Part shown: positions 28,019 through 48,103 of the stretch, in pieces
Layout of the letters: each line of letters starts with the position of its first letter
How positions within the stretch are numbered: the first letter of the stretch is position 1
Notes under the pieces: generated by a model
Database searches by the model: none
Told to the model about the DNA's origin: nothing
Seen by the model: the letters and a program-made list of their open reading frames with translations, nothing else
Origin: Ianthella basta
Taxonomy: Eukaryota > Porifera > Demospongiae > Verongiida > Ianthellidae
Assembly: GCA_964019415.1 (NCBI GenBank)
Contig: OZ025881.1
Location: forward strand, 4,435,121 to 4,499,120
Direction of reading: 5' to 3'
Length of the DNA: 64,000 nucleotides
Position numbers and translations under genes: made by a program

Positions 28019-30191
28019 CACACTCACAATGCATGTACTGTATTTGTCTGTATAGAAGCCGGGCTCAAATAGAGCCAGGCCCTCAAATAGAAGCTGGCAG
28101 TCAGAGCGGCAATTCTTTAATAGAGGCTGGGTTCAAATTGACGCCAGGTTTGGAATCCACACACTGAGCCTCTATGACATCTCAAGTGCGGGCTGGTAAT
28201 TTGATTTGATGTCAGTGTGATCTGTGGTGGCTGTTTGGAGTTCCCACTGCACCAGCAGCGGCCATTAGACAATGGCAATACTTCTACATCAGTCGATGGC
28301 TGTGGAGTGTGCGCAAAGGAGTAAAGATGCCACTGCAAGGGAGAAGGGCGTCACTGAGGCACAGATCAGATCATAAGTGACTGGCAACGTCTCGCAATTC
28401 TCTCCTTCTAGAAAGAGCTCAGTGTGCGAATCTTGATGAGCACCACTGACAGATTCTATATAGGAAACATAGCTAGGGGAAGAGCCAAACTCAAAAAGAG
28501 GCCTGGTCAAGAATCTTTGTGGAAGAAATATGAGCCCTGGCCTCTATTCGGATTGATACAGTATATGCTAGTTGTCCTGTCTGCTGTTCACAGGAATCAC
28601 ATGATATGCAGCAAGATATGCCAAGTGCACACTCACCATTGGGTCTGGTACCTTCCTCCAGTGGAAAGGCCTCATCTTAGTCTTTGGCTGTTGGGTCCAC
28701 CGGGCAGACAGCTCTGCAGGACAGAGCACAGGTACTGTATGTACGTAGCTGCTACCACCTGCTCACCACCATGGTCCAATTGGTGGACACAACTTACTGG
28801 CTACAAAAGGATCCTGGAATGCACCTGGTGCTCCTGGTGGAGGTGGAGGTGGGGGTACACCACACCCGGGTGGGGGTGGGGGTGGCGGTACACCACACCC
28901 AGGTGGGGGTGGGGGTGGCGGTACACCACACCCTGGTAGGGGTGGAGGAGGTGGTGGCGGGGGTACTCCCTCTCCTGATGGGGGTACTTCCTCTCCTGAT
29001 TGGGGCATTCCCTCTCCTAATGGGGGTACTCCCTCTCTTGGTGGGGGTACATCCTCTCCAGGTGCAGGTGGTGGTGATGAATTAGGTGACAAAGGTGAAG
29101 GAGACAAACTCGATGGCACCTCCTCCACAGTCGACACTGCTTGCTCATCCTTGTCCACGGTACTGGCGCCCCCTTCATCTGGAGGTGCTGTTCCAAGGAT
29201 GGGTGGATCTGCCTCTTCTTCTGTGGCTGTCCCACTAATGTCAACTGGCTCGGCGGAGCCTCTTCCCTCTGAGTTCCCATTAGCAGGTGCAGGGCTGCTG
29301 GCCTCGTCATTCTCTTGGTCAGTTGGGCGAGCACCAGAACTAGGGGGTGGGCTGCCACAGGCAAACAGAGGCCAAATGCCATGAAACAAACTACAAATAA
29401 CATGAGGTGCAGAGAGACCTGCACTCACTACTTGATAGACTGACAGATGAAGTTAGTACTACATATTACAAACACAGCCGGCTGATCTGACATTGACTAC
29501 ATCACCCATCCCTTTCATCACTGCCCCACTGTGTAATTACCATCTACATCACTCACATGTGGGACATGTCCTACGTATGTACGTATGTAAACATTGTGGA
29601 ATTTTAGGCGGTTGATTACTGATGTTGTATACCATATGTATTCCCTCAATTTCTCCTACAAATCGCATCTGAGTAAAGCAAGTTTTGTGTGAAGATGAGA
29701 CTCAGAAAGTACAGAACAGTGCACAGGCACATACTCAAATGTTTCTGTCTGACTGAAGTTCAACTGTTCAAGAGTTACGCCAAGAAGCTACAAACATACT
29801 TGAACATGTTCCCCTGTGAGAGACGGTTCCTGCTCAACATGCAGCACTCTACTTCACGTTGCCTATTCTAGTGCAAGACTGTTATCCACAGCAGCATTCA
29901 GATGCACCAACAATACCCACAATGTACTGCAACATGCATCATAGTATTAATATATAAACAGAGCAGCAACCTCCTCTCACCTACTGCTTGGGTCCAGTCT
30001 GTACTCTAGCTCAGCTGCTATAATCTGAAGCCGAGTAAGCTGTATGCAGCAAGAGATGGTTCCTGCTCATAGTGTGCAAATGTACATACTACATAATGCA
30101 CATGGCAACTTAGTACGTACATGGACCATTTCACACACACCTAATGTGTGGACATACACATGCATACACACACGCACACGCACACACACAT

Positions 30192-30275
<84 letters not shown>

Positions 30276-33200
30276 TACCAGAGCATCATTCATTGACGTC
30301 CCACTACCACTGACACGCTCTGTCAATCTTTTCAGCTCCTAAAGCGAAAGGGAGACCATGAAGGGAGCCAGCAGACAGGAACCCACACATGAATACACCC
30401 AATACGTACACAATACTACACAGTGTGCTTTTACAATATATGAAATAGAAAAGCCCCACTCCAACACACCTCTTGAAAGCACTGGACAACTTGGTTGGCA
30501 TTCTTGTCCCCGAGCACCAGAGGTGGGAGGTCAGCAGCAGGCTCCTCTTTGGGCTCTTGGAGGGATGCACGGCGTGAGAATGTATGTGATCTAGTCATTG
30601 AATTCACAAACATAGTCAGTGAGCGCCTGTGGGAGGTCCACTTGGAGGACCCTGTTGAGCTCTCATTGTCATTGTGGGCTCGCAGGATGGGTGGGCTCTC
30701 TGCCTGCATTGATTCAACCTGTAAGGATGATTCACTCAGTGAATGATCTTCATCATGGGTAGTCGTGCCATGATGTGCAGGGGGATCGCTCTGCTGGGAT
30801 GGGGTTCCACCTGGTGGGGGCTTGTCTTGGCGAGTGGGCTTCACAGACTGTGCAGGCGGATGGGGAGGAGGGCGCCTGTTTCTCCTTGGAGGGGCCACAG
30901 GGGAGGTGGTGGAGGCTGGGGTAGTATTGGAAGTGGGAGGGGCCGTAGTGGAGGTAGGTGGATCATCAGTGGAGGTAGGTGGGGCAGCAGTGGAGGTAGG
31001 CAGGGCCTCAGTAGAAGTAGGTGAGCCAATAAGGACATAGGGAGGGGAGATTTCTCTTCGTAGTGCAGAGGTAGTTGGTTTAGGTTTAGCACTAGGTGAT
31101 GGAGGCACTGGTGGAGATTGCAAGTCAAAAGAATCCTGTGATTTGATGCTTCTCGACTTCATGCTCTTTCGAATACGCATTCCAATGTTGCTGGAAGTTT
31201 CACCAGCTTCTTTGGCTTCTTTCACTGAATGAATAGGAAATCAGTACCTGTAGAGTAATAGCATGTGTCCCACTAGGGGAGGAGGCTCACGTGTGGCACA
31301 TCTTCGTAGACCTTCTGGGGCCATCTCACTTTCCCCATGCATTGCTTTCATTATGACCTGCACAAGCAAAAGCATTATACATTAATGATTACCAATGGTA
31401 GTATCACAACACTACTTGTTCTGGCTGGAGGCTACCATGATTGTCACCCAGAAAACACATATGTAAACAAAGTCACAGTGAAGTGAGGGCTTCTCAGCTG
31501 GCTCAGGCATCAGAAAGGGTTGGTTCTCTAATACCAGCTTCACAACAGGGTTGAAAACCTTGCCAATGTTTCGACCAGATGCTCTGGTCTTCTTCAGGGC
31601 AAAAGTCACAGTGCAGTAGGTTCATCAGTACTCTTAAGTGCACTGCGACATCATGGGCTTTATTATGTTCATGATTGACCAAATTTGTCAACGTTAAGAT
31701 GGTGTTAGAACAAATGATGTTCCTATCACTGAAACTACAAGCGAAGCATGGTAACTACTGTTTATGACTGAACACCACAACAGTTGCAAAACAGAGTTCA
31801 GGTGATTCACTGTTAGCTAGCTATGTAAGGCAAGAGAGCTAAATCAGGCCATTTGTAACTTCCTGTAGCTAAGTATTGTAAATACCCAGCAATTATTCAA
31901 ATAATGTTATCATTGATGTATTGGTACATACACATAAAGGTCAAATTACAGTATTGGTTAGACCAGATGAAAGAATGTATCTACAAGAGTCCAGAGTGGG
32001 AAACCAAGTCCTAGCTTTGGTATGTTCGCTGATATTTAGCTACCTAGCAACAGTTGACACCTTACAAATTGATGTCTTCTGGTAATATTAGTACGTACAT
32101 ACATTATACTGCTTTGTTTGACACTTGGGATAGCTGAAACCCTACCCCTTCCCCCATACAGTCCTTACAGTGAACCAGTCATTCCTTTCAGCTTCAATGA
32201 CATCTTTCTTGGCAGCAGAAGGGACGCGAAAACTGTGCATGGTGGATCATAAACATGACATTACAACCTGACCCAGTATGTGAAGATGTACACAGGTACT
32301 TTTTGCCACGGGTCCCCTCTGGCCCATATACCTAAACACTCTGTTGTTGGTAGTGGTGATGACACTAATGATGTTGCTGTCTGACTTCTTCACAGTGACT
32401 TTGGCCGGATGAAGGTCAATGATGTTCAGCGGAGTCTGATGGGAGAACACCACACCACATCACACCACATTACACCACACCACACCATACCACACCACAC
32501 CACACCACACCACACCACATGGTATCACATCAGACACAAACCTCTGGGTCCTCTGGTTTGGAATAAAAGAGCTCTCCTTTGGTGACTCTTACAAAGCGTT
32601 TGGGCCATGACAAAAAGGCAGCGCTGTGGCCCTTCTTCTCCAGTATTCCTTCTTTGAGCACAAGAGGCTGGTCAGAGGTTGATGTAGTCGCTGACACAGC
32701 CAACAGGACATCACTCTGGCCTGGTTACATACAAGCAGACAGATACTGAGACAGTACTAGTCCTGCCACATTAACAGTCACCAAGATTGCAAGATGTGTT
32801 GGCCCCAAAGGCCTTCCTCTACATAGCTGAACATGGCATGTGCCTACACTTTAAGTCATATATCCTTACAAACTGTAGCATGGAGTACCCTCTGCCACCC
32901 TCCATAGCACTCAATATGGAATACTCAACCTCTACCAGCCTTCAACTAAATGAAAGAGACTGTTCGTCTTAAGCCTCGCCCACCTTCATCCTCTCCTTGG
33001 TCAATGATGTTATTGTACTCTAGAATACTCTTCATCAGACGCACAATCTAAATGGACAGCACATACAACACACAATATACAACATACAGCACACAATATA
33101 CAACATACAGCACACAATATACTAGCAATACAACGAGGCAACACTGCAGCAGTGCTTGGCACAGTGAGGCCCTCCTCGAGAGCTGCTGACTCGGACTTGA

Positions 33201-33426
33201 GTTGTATTTGACTGATTGCCTATGTTCCTGTTTGTAGGCCTTAGAGTGTGGATGTTTCTTTATTGTATGCATGTAGCTGTATGTTCTGTTATTAGTATAT
33301 GTTAAAATTTACTGCATGACAATAATTTTTGCTGTTCACTCATCATGTTTGTGTAACCTTTGATGCTTAAATAGATTCATATACTAGGCATGTACATGCA
33401 TGCACGCACACACACAGACACACACA

Positions 33427-33499
<73 letters not shown>

Positions 33500-34832
33500 C
33501 AGCAATGTTAGTTGTACATACAGGCAGAGTTGATGCAGAGGTGAAAGGGATGCAGAAAGGAGTGCTAATTGTTACAATAACACTTACCTGGGTTTTATCA
33601 TTCCAGTCAGTTTCAAATTCAAAGTGATCCTGCTCTGAAACAAACTTTAAAACAATCTTGTTCCCTTCCTGTACAGGATAGGACGGAGCACACTTACTGT
33701 AAGTAATTCACACAAAAACAACCTATTTAGACCATTATGCACTTCACTGTGCAGTGATAACATCTTGTTATTACAGATACATGTATGTATATGCACACCA
33801 TGAGACCAAAAGTACATGCATCTGCACACAACAGTACACTGTGAATTCAGAAGTGGATCATGTTGCTAGTTACACACACTACTTGTATATATGTAGCATT
33901 GTACAGCACGCACATCGCTGTATCCCTGGAAGTCTGCGAAGTTGGCTATTTTGCTTGTCTTGCCATGTTGAATGGTCTTGATAGCCTTTGACTCAAAGTC
34001 AAACTAAAAGGGAAGAAGGTGAACACACAGCCAACTAGCTCACAGGCACACTAATATCCCTCCCACTACATGCAAGCATGCTATGGCTGGGCCCCACTGC
34101 ACCTGGAGGATCAAACGCTGGGAAGACATGCGGCCGTGGATGTACTTGTATATGTGGAAATTGTGAAGCACACTGGATAAGTTCCTTTCCTCGTACAGAC
34201 CCTGGTCTGTGGCCATCTTGAGGGCATCAGCTACTGACAGCTCACCCGCCTGCAGTATGGGAGGAGGAGGGAAGGGGGTGGGGAGAGTGGAGGGGTGGGC
34301 TCTATCCATTAGTGCAAGTGCTTGTCAAGGACAACTTTAAACAATTGCTATGCACAACATAAACATTTATCACACACCCAGGCGAGTACAGACATATGCA
34401 TGCACACACCACCACAAACCACAGGCAGCCGATGACCGTCACTTACCCGCACTCGAGCCATCAAGTCTGTCCGCATCTGATCCTCACTTGTCTTGTACTG
34501 TGGATGAGGTGGACATGTGCTAGCAGGCCCAAGGGAGTGTATGTATGTATGTAGCATGGCATTGTGTACGTGTATGTGCTACTCACCATGGCCTGCTGGG
34601 CCACTGGGCCCGTTATCTGCCCCACCCATGAGGCACTCATCACCTACAGCCACAGGCAGCATACAGGCACGTGGGTCAGCCACACCTACACATACATACA
34701 CGCACAATCTAGCACGCACTACTGCTCAGCAACTGGTCGACGGCATGCAGAGTCCTACATGGGTAAATGCCTGCACTACTGCGTACCCCCAGGTTGGTTA
34801 CAGAGCGAGGTACGTACAACAATGTCGACCAT
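23707..34832 (-). CDS. formin with PH domains at both ends (PHCF-like)
   Basis: Cytoplasmic actin nucleator/elongator. Probable first exons: 34832-34818 (MVDIV), 34643-34587, 34497-34447, 34249-34103, 34003-33914, 33692-33588, 33047-32984, 32720-32542; at least 20 follow. In order: an N-terminal domain ([20 protein letters not shown]); a PH-like fold ([18 protein letters not shown] to [13 protein letters not shown]); a clearer PH domain ([20 protein letters not shown], about 32650-32170); a Ser/Thr/Pro linker (31224-30470); an FH1 region of poly-Pro blocks separated by GCGV or GAPG (about 29000-28810); an FH2 domain from [16 protein letters not shown] (28690) through [35 protein letters not shown] and [20 protein letters not shown]; and a C-terminal PH domain ([20 protein letters not shown]), stop at 23707. 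I recall an animal formin subtype named PHCF, lost from vertebrates, that fits. Exon borders in the middle are approximate. Confidence 0.85.
26319..27480. other. long formin intron, no gene seen
   Basis: Lies between the FH2 exons near 26318-26226 and 27594-27486. Apart from the 31-bp tandem array at 27020-27160 it looks like unique intron sequence. Confidence 0.5.
27020..27160 (+). repeat. 31-bp tandem repeat
   Basis: Four and a half copies of a unit containing TAACCTGGGTTAATGTGGCA followed by TGCGAATGCTC; copies are almost identical, so the array is young. It lies in the formin FH2 intron. Confidence 0.9.
28036..28562. mobile_element. MITE with imperfect 35-bp inverted ends
   Basis: The left end reads TACTGTATTTGTCTGTATAG then AAGCCGGGCTCAAAT; the right end, complemented, reads TACTGTATCAATCCGAATAG then AGGCCAGGGCTCATAT. 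About two thirds of positions match, with TA at both edges, consistent with a Tc1/mariner-type MITE. It sits in a formin intron next to the first FH2 exon. No coding potential. Confidence 0.65.
30181..30272. repeat. (CA)n microsatellite abutting a formin splice donor
   Basis: On the minus (sense) strand the exon ending GCTCTGGTACA continues straight into (GT)n, so the first GT of the microsatellite serves as the apparent donor. Confidence 0.85.
31481..31601 (-). mobile_element. hammerhead-like short element, monomer with 12-bp target duplication
   Basis: A 121-bp insertion flanked by the direct repeat AAAGTCACAGTG (31469-31480 and 31602-31613). In ribozyme sense (minus strand) it starts with the CCTGAAGA...GAAAC hammerhead-like motif and ends with GCCCTCA, the same terminus as the dimer at 15835-16052. 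It has no ORF of its own that I would call a gene. It lies in a formin intron. I interpret it as a retrozyme-like or Penelope-dependent non-autonomous element. Confidence 0.75.
31620..32160. other. formin intron, no gene seen
   Basis: AT-rich sequence between the small element ending at 31613 and the exon near 32231-32167; no repeat or open frame of note. Confidence 0.45.
32455..32520. repeat. CACAC-type short tandem repeat
   Basis: Repeated CACACCACAC units in the intron between two formin exons that encode the PH domain. Confidence 0.8.
33404..33498. repeat. (CA)n microsatellite with interruptions
   Basis: CA repeats broken by single CATA and CAGA units, in a formin intron. Just upstream, 33060-33125 holds three copies of ACAACATACAGCACACAATA. 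Confidence 0.9.
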
Positions 34833-34849
34833 CACTGCTCTCGCCAGGC

Positions 34850-35299
34850 TACTTGCGCGGCCAGGTAGAGCGATCACAAACAGCTAGGTGACCCTGGCGG
34901 GCACGGCGAGGCATGATAACCCACGTCTTTCCGCTGGCCCGCTACCGTTGAGCTACACTTCATATTTGGCAGCTGGATCACGTACACAGTGTACGAGTGG
35001 CGAGGTTTGGCGCCGCATTACTGGCACCTCTGAGGGCGTGTGTGCAAATCTAGCTGACTATAATTACCTGGTTGCTTCAGCAAGTCTTCGCGCGCTCTAT
35101 TCAGTCAATACAAGGAAAGCCGAGACCTTTCGCCCTTATGGCAAGCCAGTGGCACACTCGTGCTAACTAGCTACCCGTTTCCGGTGCTTTTACAAGTACT
35201 TCCGGACCCGGGCCTCGCCTACCTAACGAATCCAAACAAGGGCAATAATTATTATACATTGTACATTTTGTTGATGTGCAGCACGTGAAGGAAATGTAG
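34850..35299. other. formin 5' flank and COG4 3' flank
   Basis: Between the proposed formin start (34832) and the COG4 stop (35300). This is the most CpG-containing stretch nearby, consistent with a formin promoter or untranslated first exon on the minus strand. The plus-strand open frame here looks like a by-product of composition. Confidence 0.4.
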
Positions 35300-43733
<8,434 letters not shown>

Positions 43734-44108
43734 CAATTTCGCAATATCGGCAAGTCACGTGCGGGCTCGAGGTCGGTAGTGCAAGCATAGATGACACAAA
43801 GCGTACCAAGTGCTAGGGCGGATCGAGAAACTTTCATGACTAGTTTCCAACGCATAAAGGTATAGCTATAAGGAAGCATAGACATTATAAGACTGATAAA
43901 TGCAAATACTAGCCAGAGGTGATCTGACCAGTTTCTGGAAACCTTGGAAACACCCCTGGATCCACCCTTGAAATGCATGTGCATATGCACCATAGGTAGA
44001 AGATCTATGATTGTACACAATGTGTACATGCAACGTGACATACATACGAGCTGAACTCATGACAACAGCAATCAGCTGTCTTTGCATATATTTGCCTGCC
44101 AAAGAGTG

Positions 44109-47027
44109 CTATTTAGCAGACTGTGCATGGGGCAGTTTCTTTGCTGCCTTGTGAATCAGCTTTGCAGAAGATGGCCGTGAACTAGAGCGTTTCTTCTTCC
44201 TTGTTTGCTTTGCTGTGGAAGGGGCAGGTGTTGTTGGTCTTACCCTTTCCTCCTCAGGGCTGTCTGACACAGCTGGGACTGCTTTAGTTTTCTTCTTCAC
44301 AGTCTTCTTCTCTGCTGAGGGAGGGCCCTTCACATTCCTATCATCACAGGCACATGATGACCTGTGCAACTGTGCAGTAGCACATGTGCTTACACTCAAC
44401 TGCTCAGTTGCACTGCTTGTCCTCCTTAAAGTTCTCCCATTGGGAAGCGACACCCCTGGCCTTTCTGGGGCAGAGCACAAATCAACTGCCAACACCATGT
44501 CAGGGAGGCTTATCCCTTTCTTGAGGGTCGATCTCTTTTGATGCTTCTGGTCTGTGCTCTGCACTAGCTCAGTGGAGCTAGTGCTGCCATTGGAATGGGA
44601 CATGGTTCTGCGGAGGGAGTGAACTCCATGGCTTGTGGGCAGTAACCACGGCTTGGGGGCTTCTTGAGATAGAATTCGCCTGTGATAGAGTTCCCATTCA
44701 TTCGTATCATGTACATACTTTTTGAGAACAGCAATTCTCTTGTGAAACTCCAAAGGGCCTTCTAGACCCACCAGTGGGTCAGGGTAGGTGAATTCTCCCA
44801 TCCCAGCTGTGGAGCAAGCTGTCTCATACGGTTCTTTTCTACAATGAAATAAGCAAACCAACTTAACCAAGCATACAGAGTACAGACATTACTGAATTAA
44901 TATCCGACTCGTTAGATTATCAATATCAGCCAAATTGTATCAAGGTTCATATAAGAAGAGTACATAAAAAGTACCAATTTACAATTCATTCTAGTAAGGG
45001 GAGACTACCATGCCATCTCTTTGCAGACTGTGCTGCATAAATGTCAGCCTCACCTTTGTGGCCGCGGCTGGAGGACCACTGCCTTGGACACTAGAAATGG
45101 GCTAGTTGCACCTGCCACTACGAGGGGCTGCTGCAATGAAAGAAGGCAGTGGGGTACAGTGCATGCTAGGGTGACTTACATGGGTCTGGCACACAATGCC
45201 ACATTTCTTGGTTTTGCTGACTCAGCATACCAGAATCTTAGAGGACCAATCAGACTCTAACAGCCCGTTTACACTACGCGGTGGAACGGTTCTGGAACGG
45301 TTCTGGAACGGTTCTTACTGTAGTGTAAACGGGGGGTGAACCGATGAGAACCATTCCACGGAACGGTTCTCATAACCGGTTCTGGAACCGTTCCACTGGT
45401 GTAAACGGGCTGTAAGGATCAAATCATGTGACATGCAGAGCCAAGGGTACGGACAGCAGCAGGTTTGTTCCTTGCCTAGGAAGTACATTTTCCATGTCAT
45501 TCATCCAGCAAGAGCATTCAGATACTTGGGTCTGACAGCCCTGAACATGACCAAGGTGAAACAGTGCTACTGTTTGTCAGTGGGCGCGATATCTTTGTTT
45601 TCCTTCCCATTTGAAGCAGTAAGAGCCTTTGACTCCCTTAGTGCTTAAAATGATTCCAGCAAAGTTTTTCTTGCAAAGTTGACAGGATAACATAGACACG
45701 CACCCCTGTGCTTTCCATGGTAATTGCGATCTGACCATAAAAATATCATGTGAATTGTGCTGAGTTAGCAAAAAAACAAGAAATGCGGCATTGTGTGCCA
45801 GACCCACTTTTCACAGACAGCAGCCATGTTTGCAGAGGTGGGGCTGGGGACAAGACTAAGACAGATCCAGCACAAAAACATATCAATCGCCCGTTGGGAA
45901 CTACTATAATTATATATCTTGGAAGAATTTGGCAATCAAGACATGCACAGCACATACACACTAGAGGCACAGCTCAATAGCCACATACATACACTGTGAT
46001 CATCACAAATCACAGGGGAGGCTCACAGCAGTACAGATTAATTTTGTGTCACTATTGTACTTCGCAACCAAGTTATGTACTATACAGACAAACATGGCAC
46101 ATGGTGGAACGGAACTCCTCCCAATCACAACACATCACTAGTCTTATCATAATACATCCACAAGGTTATTGCCTTTAACTGTCTCATCATGTCAACTGTA
46201 TTCAGGAGATCATAGCAGTGTTCTCCCCAGAAGTAGTTAAGAAGGGCTCACTAAGCTATTAGCTTTGTGAGGAGTGGCTGGTGGAAAGTCAGGTGTGGGA
46301 GAGGCCTCAGGTAGCAGTAACTGAATATAGAGAGAGTCACGTGACACAGTGTGCAAGGCATTGCAGATGCTATCGTCCACATCCCATGACCGATGGATAC
46401 CATTCAAGGGGTGCACAGGGCCACATTTATAGTCATAAGGAGAGGTTGTCCTTTCGAAAACAGTGTGCAAAGTAAACAGACACTGTCCCTATCAACTAAC
46501 GTGGGAGCAAATAACCTCAACTAGCATCTCTAATTATTGAGACTTTGTGAGAAATGATGGCTGCTAGCAAGTGCAATGAATAAGCCTCTACCAGCAAACC
46601 TTTGCATCAAGCAGACTTGACTCAAGTTGCGGCTTGCCCTCAGCAGAGCTGCGCTGCCGGTAACTGTAGGTGTTGTTTGGGTGCTGTAGCTTCTTGGCTG
46701 ACCACTCCAGCCTCCTGCAGAGGGCAGATGGACCAAAGTTGGACTACTTAGTATGGGCTAACAATCTGAACTGCATGGGGCTCAGGTGTGAGCTAGCTGC
46801 AGGCTGCAGCAGCACAGGCTTCCTCATCATACACACCAGACAATACACTGCTGACTATGCGTAGCAATTTGAATATGGTACTAACATAAAGCATAGCCAC
46901 AGTGTGTCTATCTGCAAACAGCTACGTTGGTCTAAGATACGGTAGGTAAAATAATGCAGTGAGAAGCAAAATTGAAACAAGGAATAGGCAACCTGAAAGT
47001 CATTGGCGACATTGTTAGGCAAGCCAT
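44109..47027 (-). CDS. hypothetical protein, four exons, about 318 aa
   Basis: Exons on the minus strand: 47027-46993 (MACLTMSPMTF), 46714-46600 (RLEWSAKKLQHPNNTYSYRQ...), 45130-45054 (QPLVVAGATSPFLVSKAVVL...) and 44838-44109. Splice sites are GT-AG and phases fit at every join (AG|G, phase 0, AG|A), totalling 957 nt with the stop at 44109. The N-terminal half looks conserved (FTYPDPLVGLEGPLEFHKRI, VLKKYVHDTNEWELYHRRIL); the C-terminal half is low-complexity Ser/Lys/Thr with basic clusters (KKKTKAVP, KQTRKKKRSSSRP), which suggests a nuclear or nucleic-acid/microtubule-binding tail. I do not recognise the family. The first exon is the least certain because it is short. Introns carry the elements at 46218-46470 and 45180-45808. 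Confidence 0.6.
45180..45808. mobile_element. inverted-repeat element with 50-bp ends
   Basis: The left end TGGGTCTGGCACACAATGCC (45180 onward) continues to CTGACTCAGCATA; the right end at 45757-45808 is its complement over about 50 bp with few differences. No transposase is present. Sits in an intron of the minus-strand orphan gene and contains the smaller element at 45260-45413. Confidence 0.75.
45260..45413. mobile_element. nested 154-bp MITE
   Basis: Ends ACAGCCCGTTTACACTA and TGGTGTAAACGGGCTGT are 15-16-bp inverted repeats. The interior consists of GGAACGGTTCT repeats in both orientations, so almost the whole element can fold into a hairpin. It is inserted inside the 45180-45808 element. 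Confidence 0.8.
46218..46470 (+). mobile_element. MITE-like repeat, family copy 2
   Basis: Same family and orientation as 41865-42163, starting CAGTGTTCTCCCCAGA and ending near GAAAACAGTGTG. Identity to copy 1 looks moderate (60-70 percent by eye). Confidence 0.6.
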
Positions 47028-47109
47028 GGCCGTTTCCCGTTCCTTGCTGGTCAGGACAGGACTTTATCAATGTTTGCAGCTGCAAAACGTGCCCGGGACA
47101 TGTGTCCAC

Positions 47110-47268
47110 GCCCTACATAGAGCTCTGTCCCTCGACCGCGACCGGAGAATTGATCTCAAACTTTCTCCCTCGACCGCGACCGGAGAATTGATCTCAAACT
47201 CGGTCGCTCGATCAGAGATCAAGCTGGGCGACCCGGTGAACAGGTCTGTTCTCTGGAAGCAGTGAACG
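47110..47268 (+). repeat. dispersed repeat with internal tandem copy
   Basis: CTCGACCGCGACCGGAGAAT occurs twice in a row, followed by GATCAAGCTGGGCGACCCGG and TCTGGAAGCAGTGAAC. The complement of a related sequence lies at 63640-63795. The function is unknown; it is probably a mobile-element segment. Confidence 0.7.
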
Positions 47269-47555
47269 CAGAAACAGCTAGTGGGTGGAGCATACAACAG
47301 CACACGACGCGTACGCTGTCACATGGCATCACGTGTGTCGGCAATCAGGAAATTTCGAAATATCAGTCTGTTCACCAGCACACAACGGATGTGAGGGCGA
47401 ATGTTAGAGAAATTGCATTAAGGTGACAGTAGCTACACTACAGCACCCTAACCGTGGTTGTCATCCAACCTCATTGGGAATTTTCTAGCTATGTCTTAGC
47501 TGGCTTGAAGGGTCACCTGTCAATACAATACAGCTACGCGTATATAATATACTAT

Positions 47556-48000
47556 TAAGCAAGCATGATCTTCAGTGTCTGTGCTACCTCCTAGTAGTGC
47601 ATGGCCATACTATAGCTATGGCACATAGTGTTCATGTGCTGTAGCTACAATAGCTATGGCTACAATTAAGCAAGCATGATCTTCACTGTGCTACCTCCCA
47701 GGGGTGTAGGAACCATATAACCAGGGTGGGCTTGAGCCCCCCTTGGATTGAAAGGGGGGGGGGGGCTCAGCCTCCCCTTAGAAAATTAACTGTACAGCTT
47801 ATATTTGACTCAATTATTGCAGAGCCTAAGCTAACCACTTAGCAGATGCATTTTGGTATCAATGGGTAATGATAGGATTGATTGAACCTGGGTACCCACA
47901 GCTTGATCATCGAACCTTGAAGTTGATTCAGCCCCCCTAACTTGAACCATCTTCCTACACTACTGCCTCCTAGTAGTGTATGGCCATGCAGCCCTTACAA
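47556..48000 (+). repeat. local direct duplication, second copy split by a MITE
   Basis: AAGCAAGCATGATCTTCA...GTGCTACCTCCTAGTAGTG...ATGGCCAT occurs at 47556-47610 intact and at 47668-47990 interrupted by the element at 47699-47965. The intact copy therefore serves as the empty site. Confidence 0.85.
47699..47965 (+). mobile_element. 267-bp MITE with 5-bp target duplication
   Basis: The left end CAGGGGTGTAGGAA and the complement of the right end CAGTAGTGTAGGAA form inverted termini; the flanking CCTCC occurs at both sides (47694-47698 and 47966-47970). The paralogous empty site reads CTACCTCCTAGTAG. It holds a G-run and a GCCTCCCC-rich centre, and no ORF. Confidence 0.85.
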
Positions 48001-48103
48001 ATCATCAAGTTGTGACGAATCCATGCACATGAGACCAACGAGAGACAATAATAGAAGAATGGAAATAGTCGTGCATATATATGTGTTAAATATATAAGAG
48101 ATT

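Noticed and set aside
34888-35166. Plus-strand 92-codon frame between the formin and COG4
   Set aside because: No splice context or recognisable domain; it lies in the likely formin promoter region.
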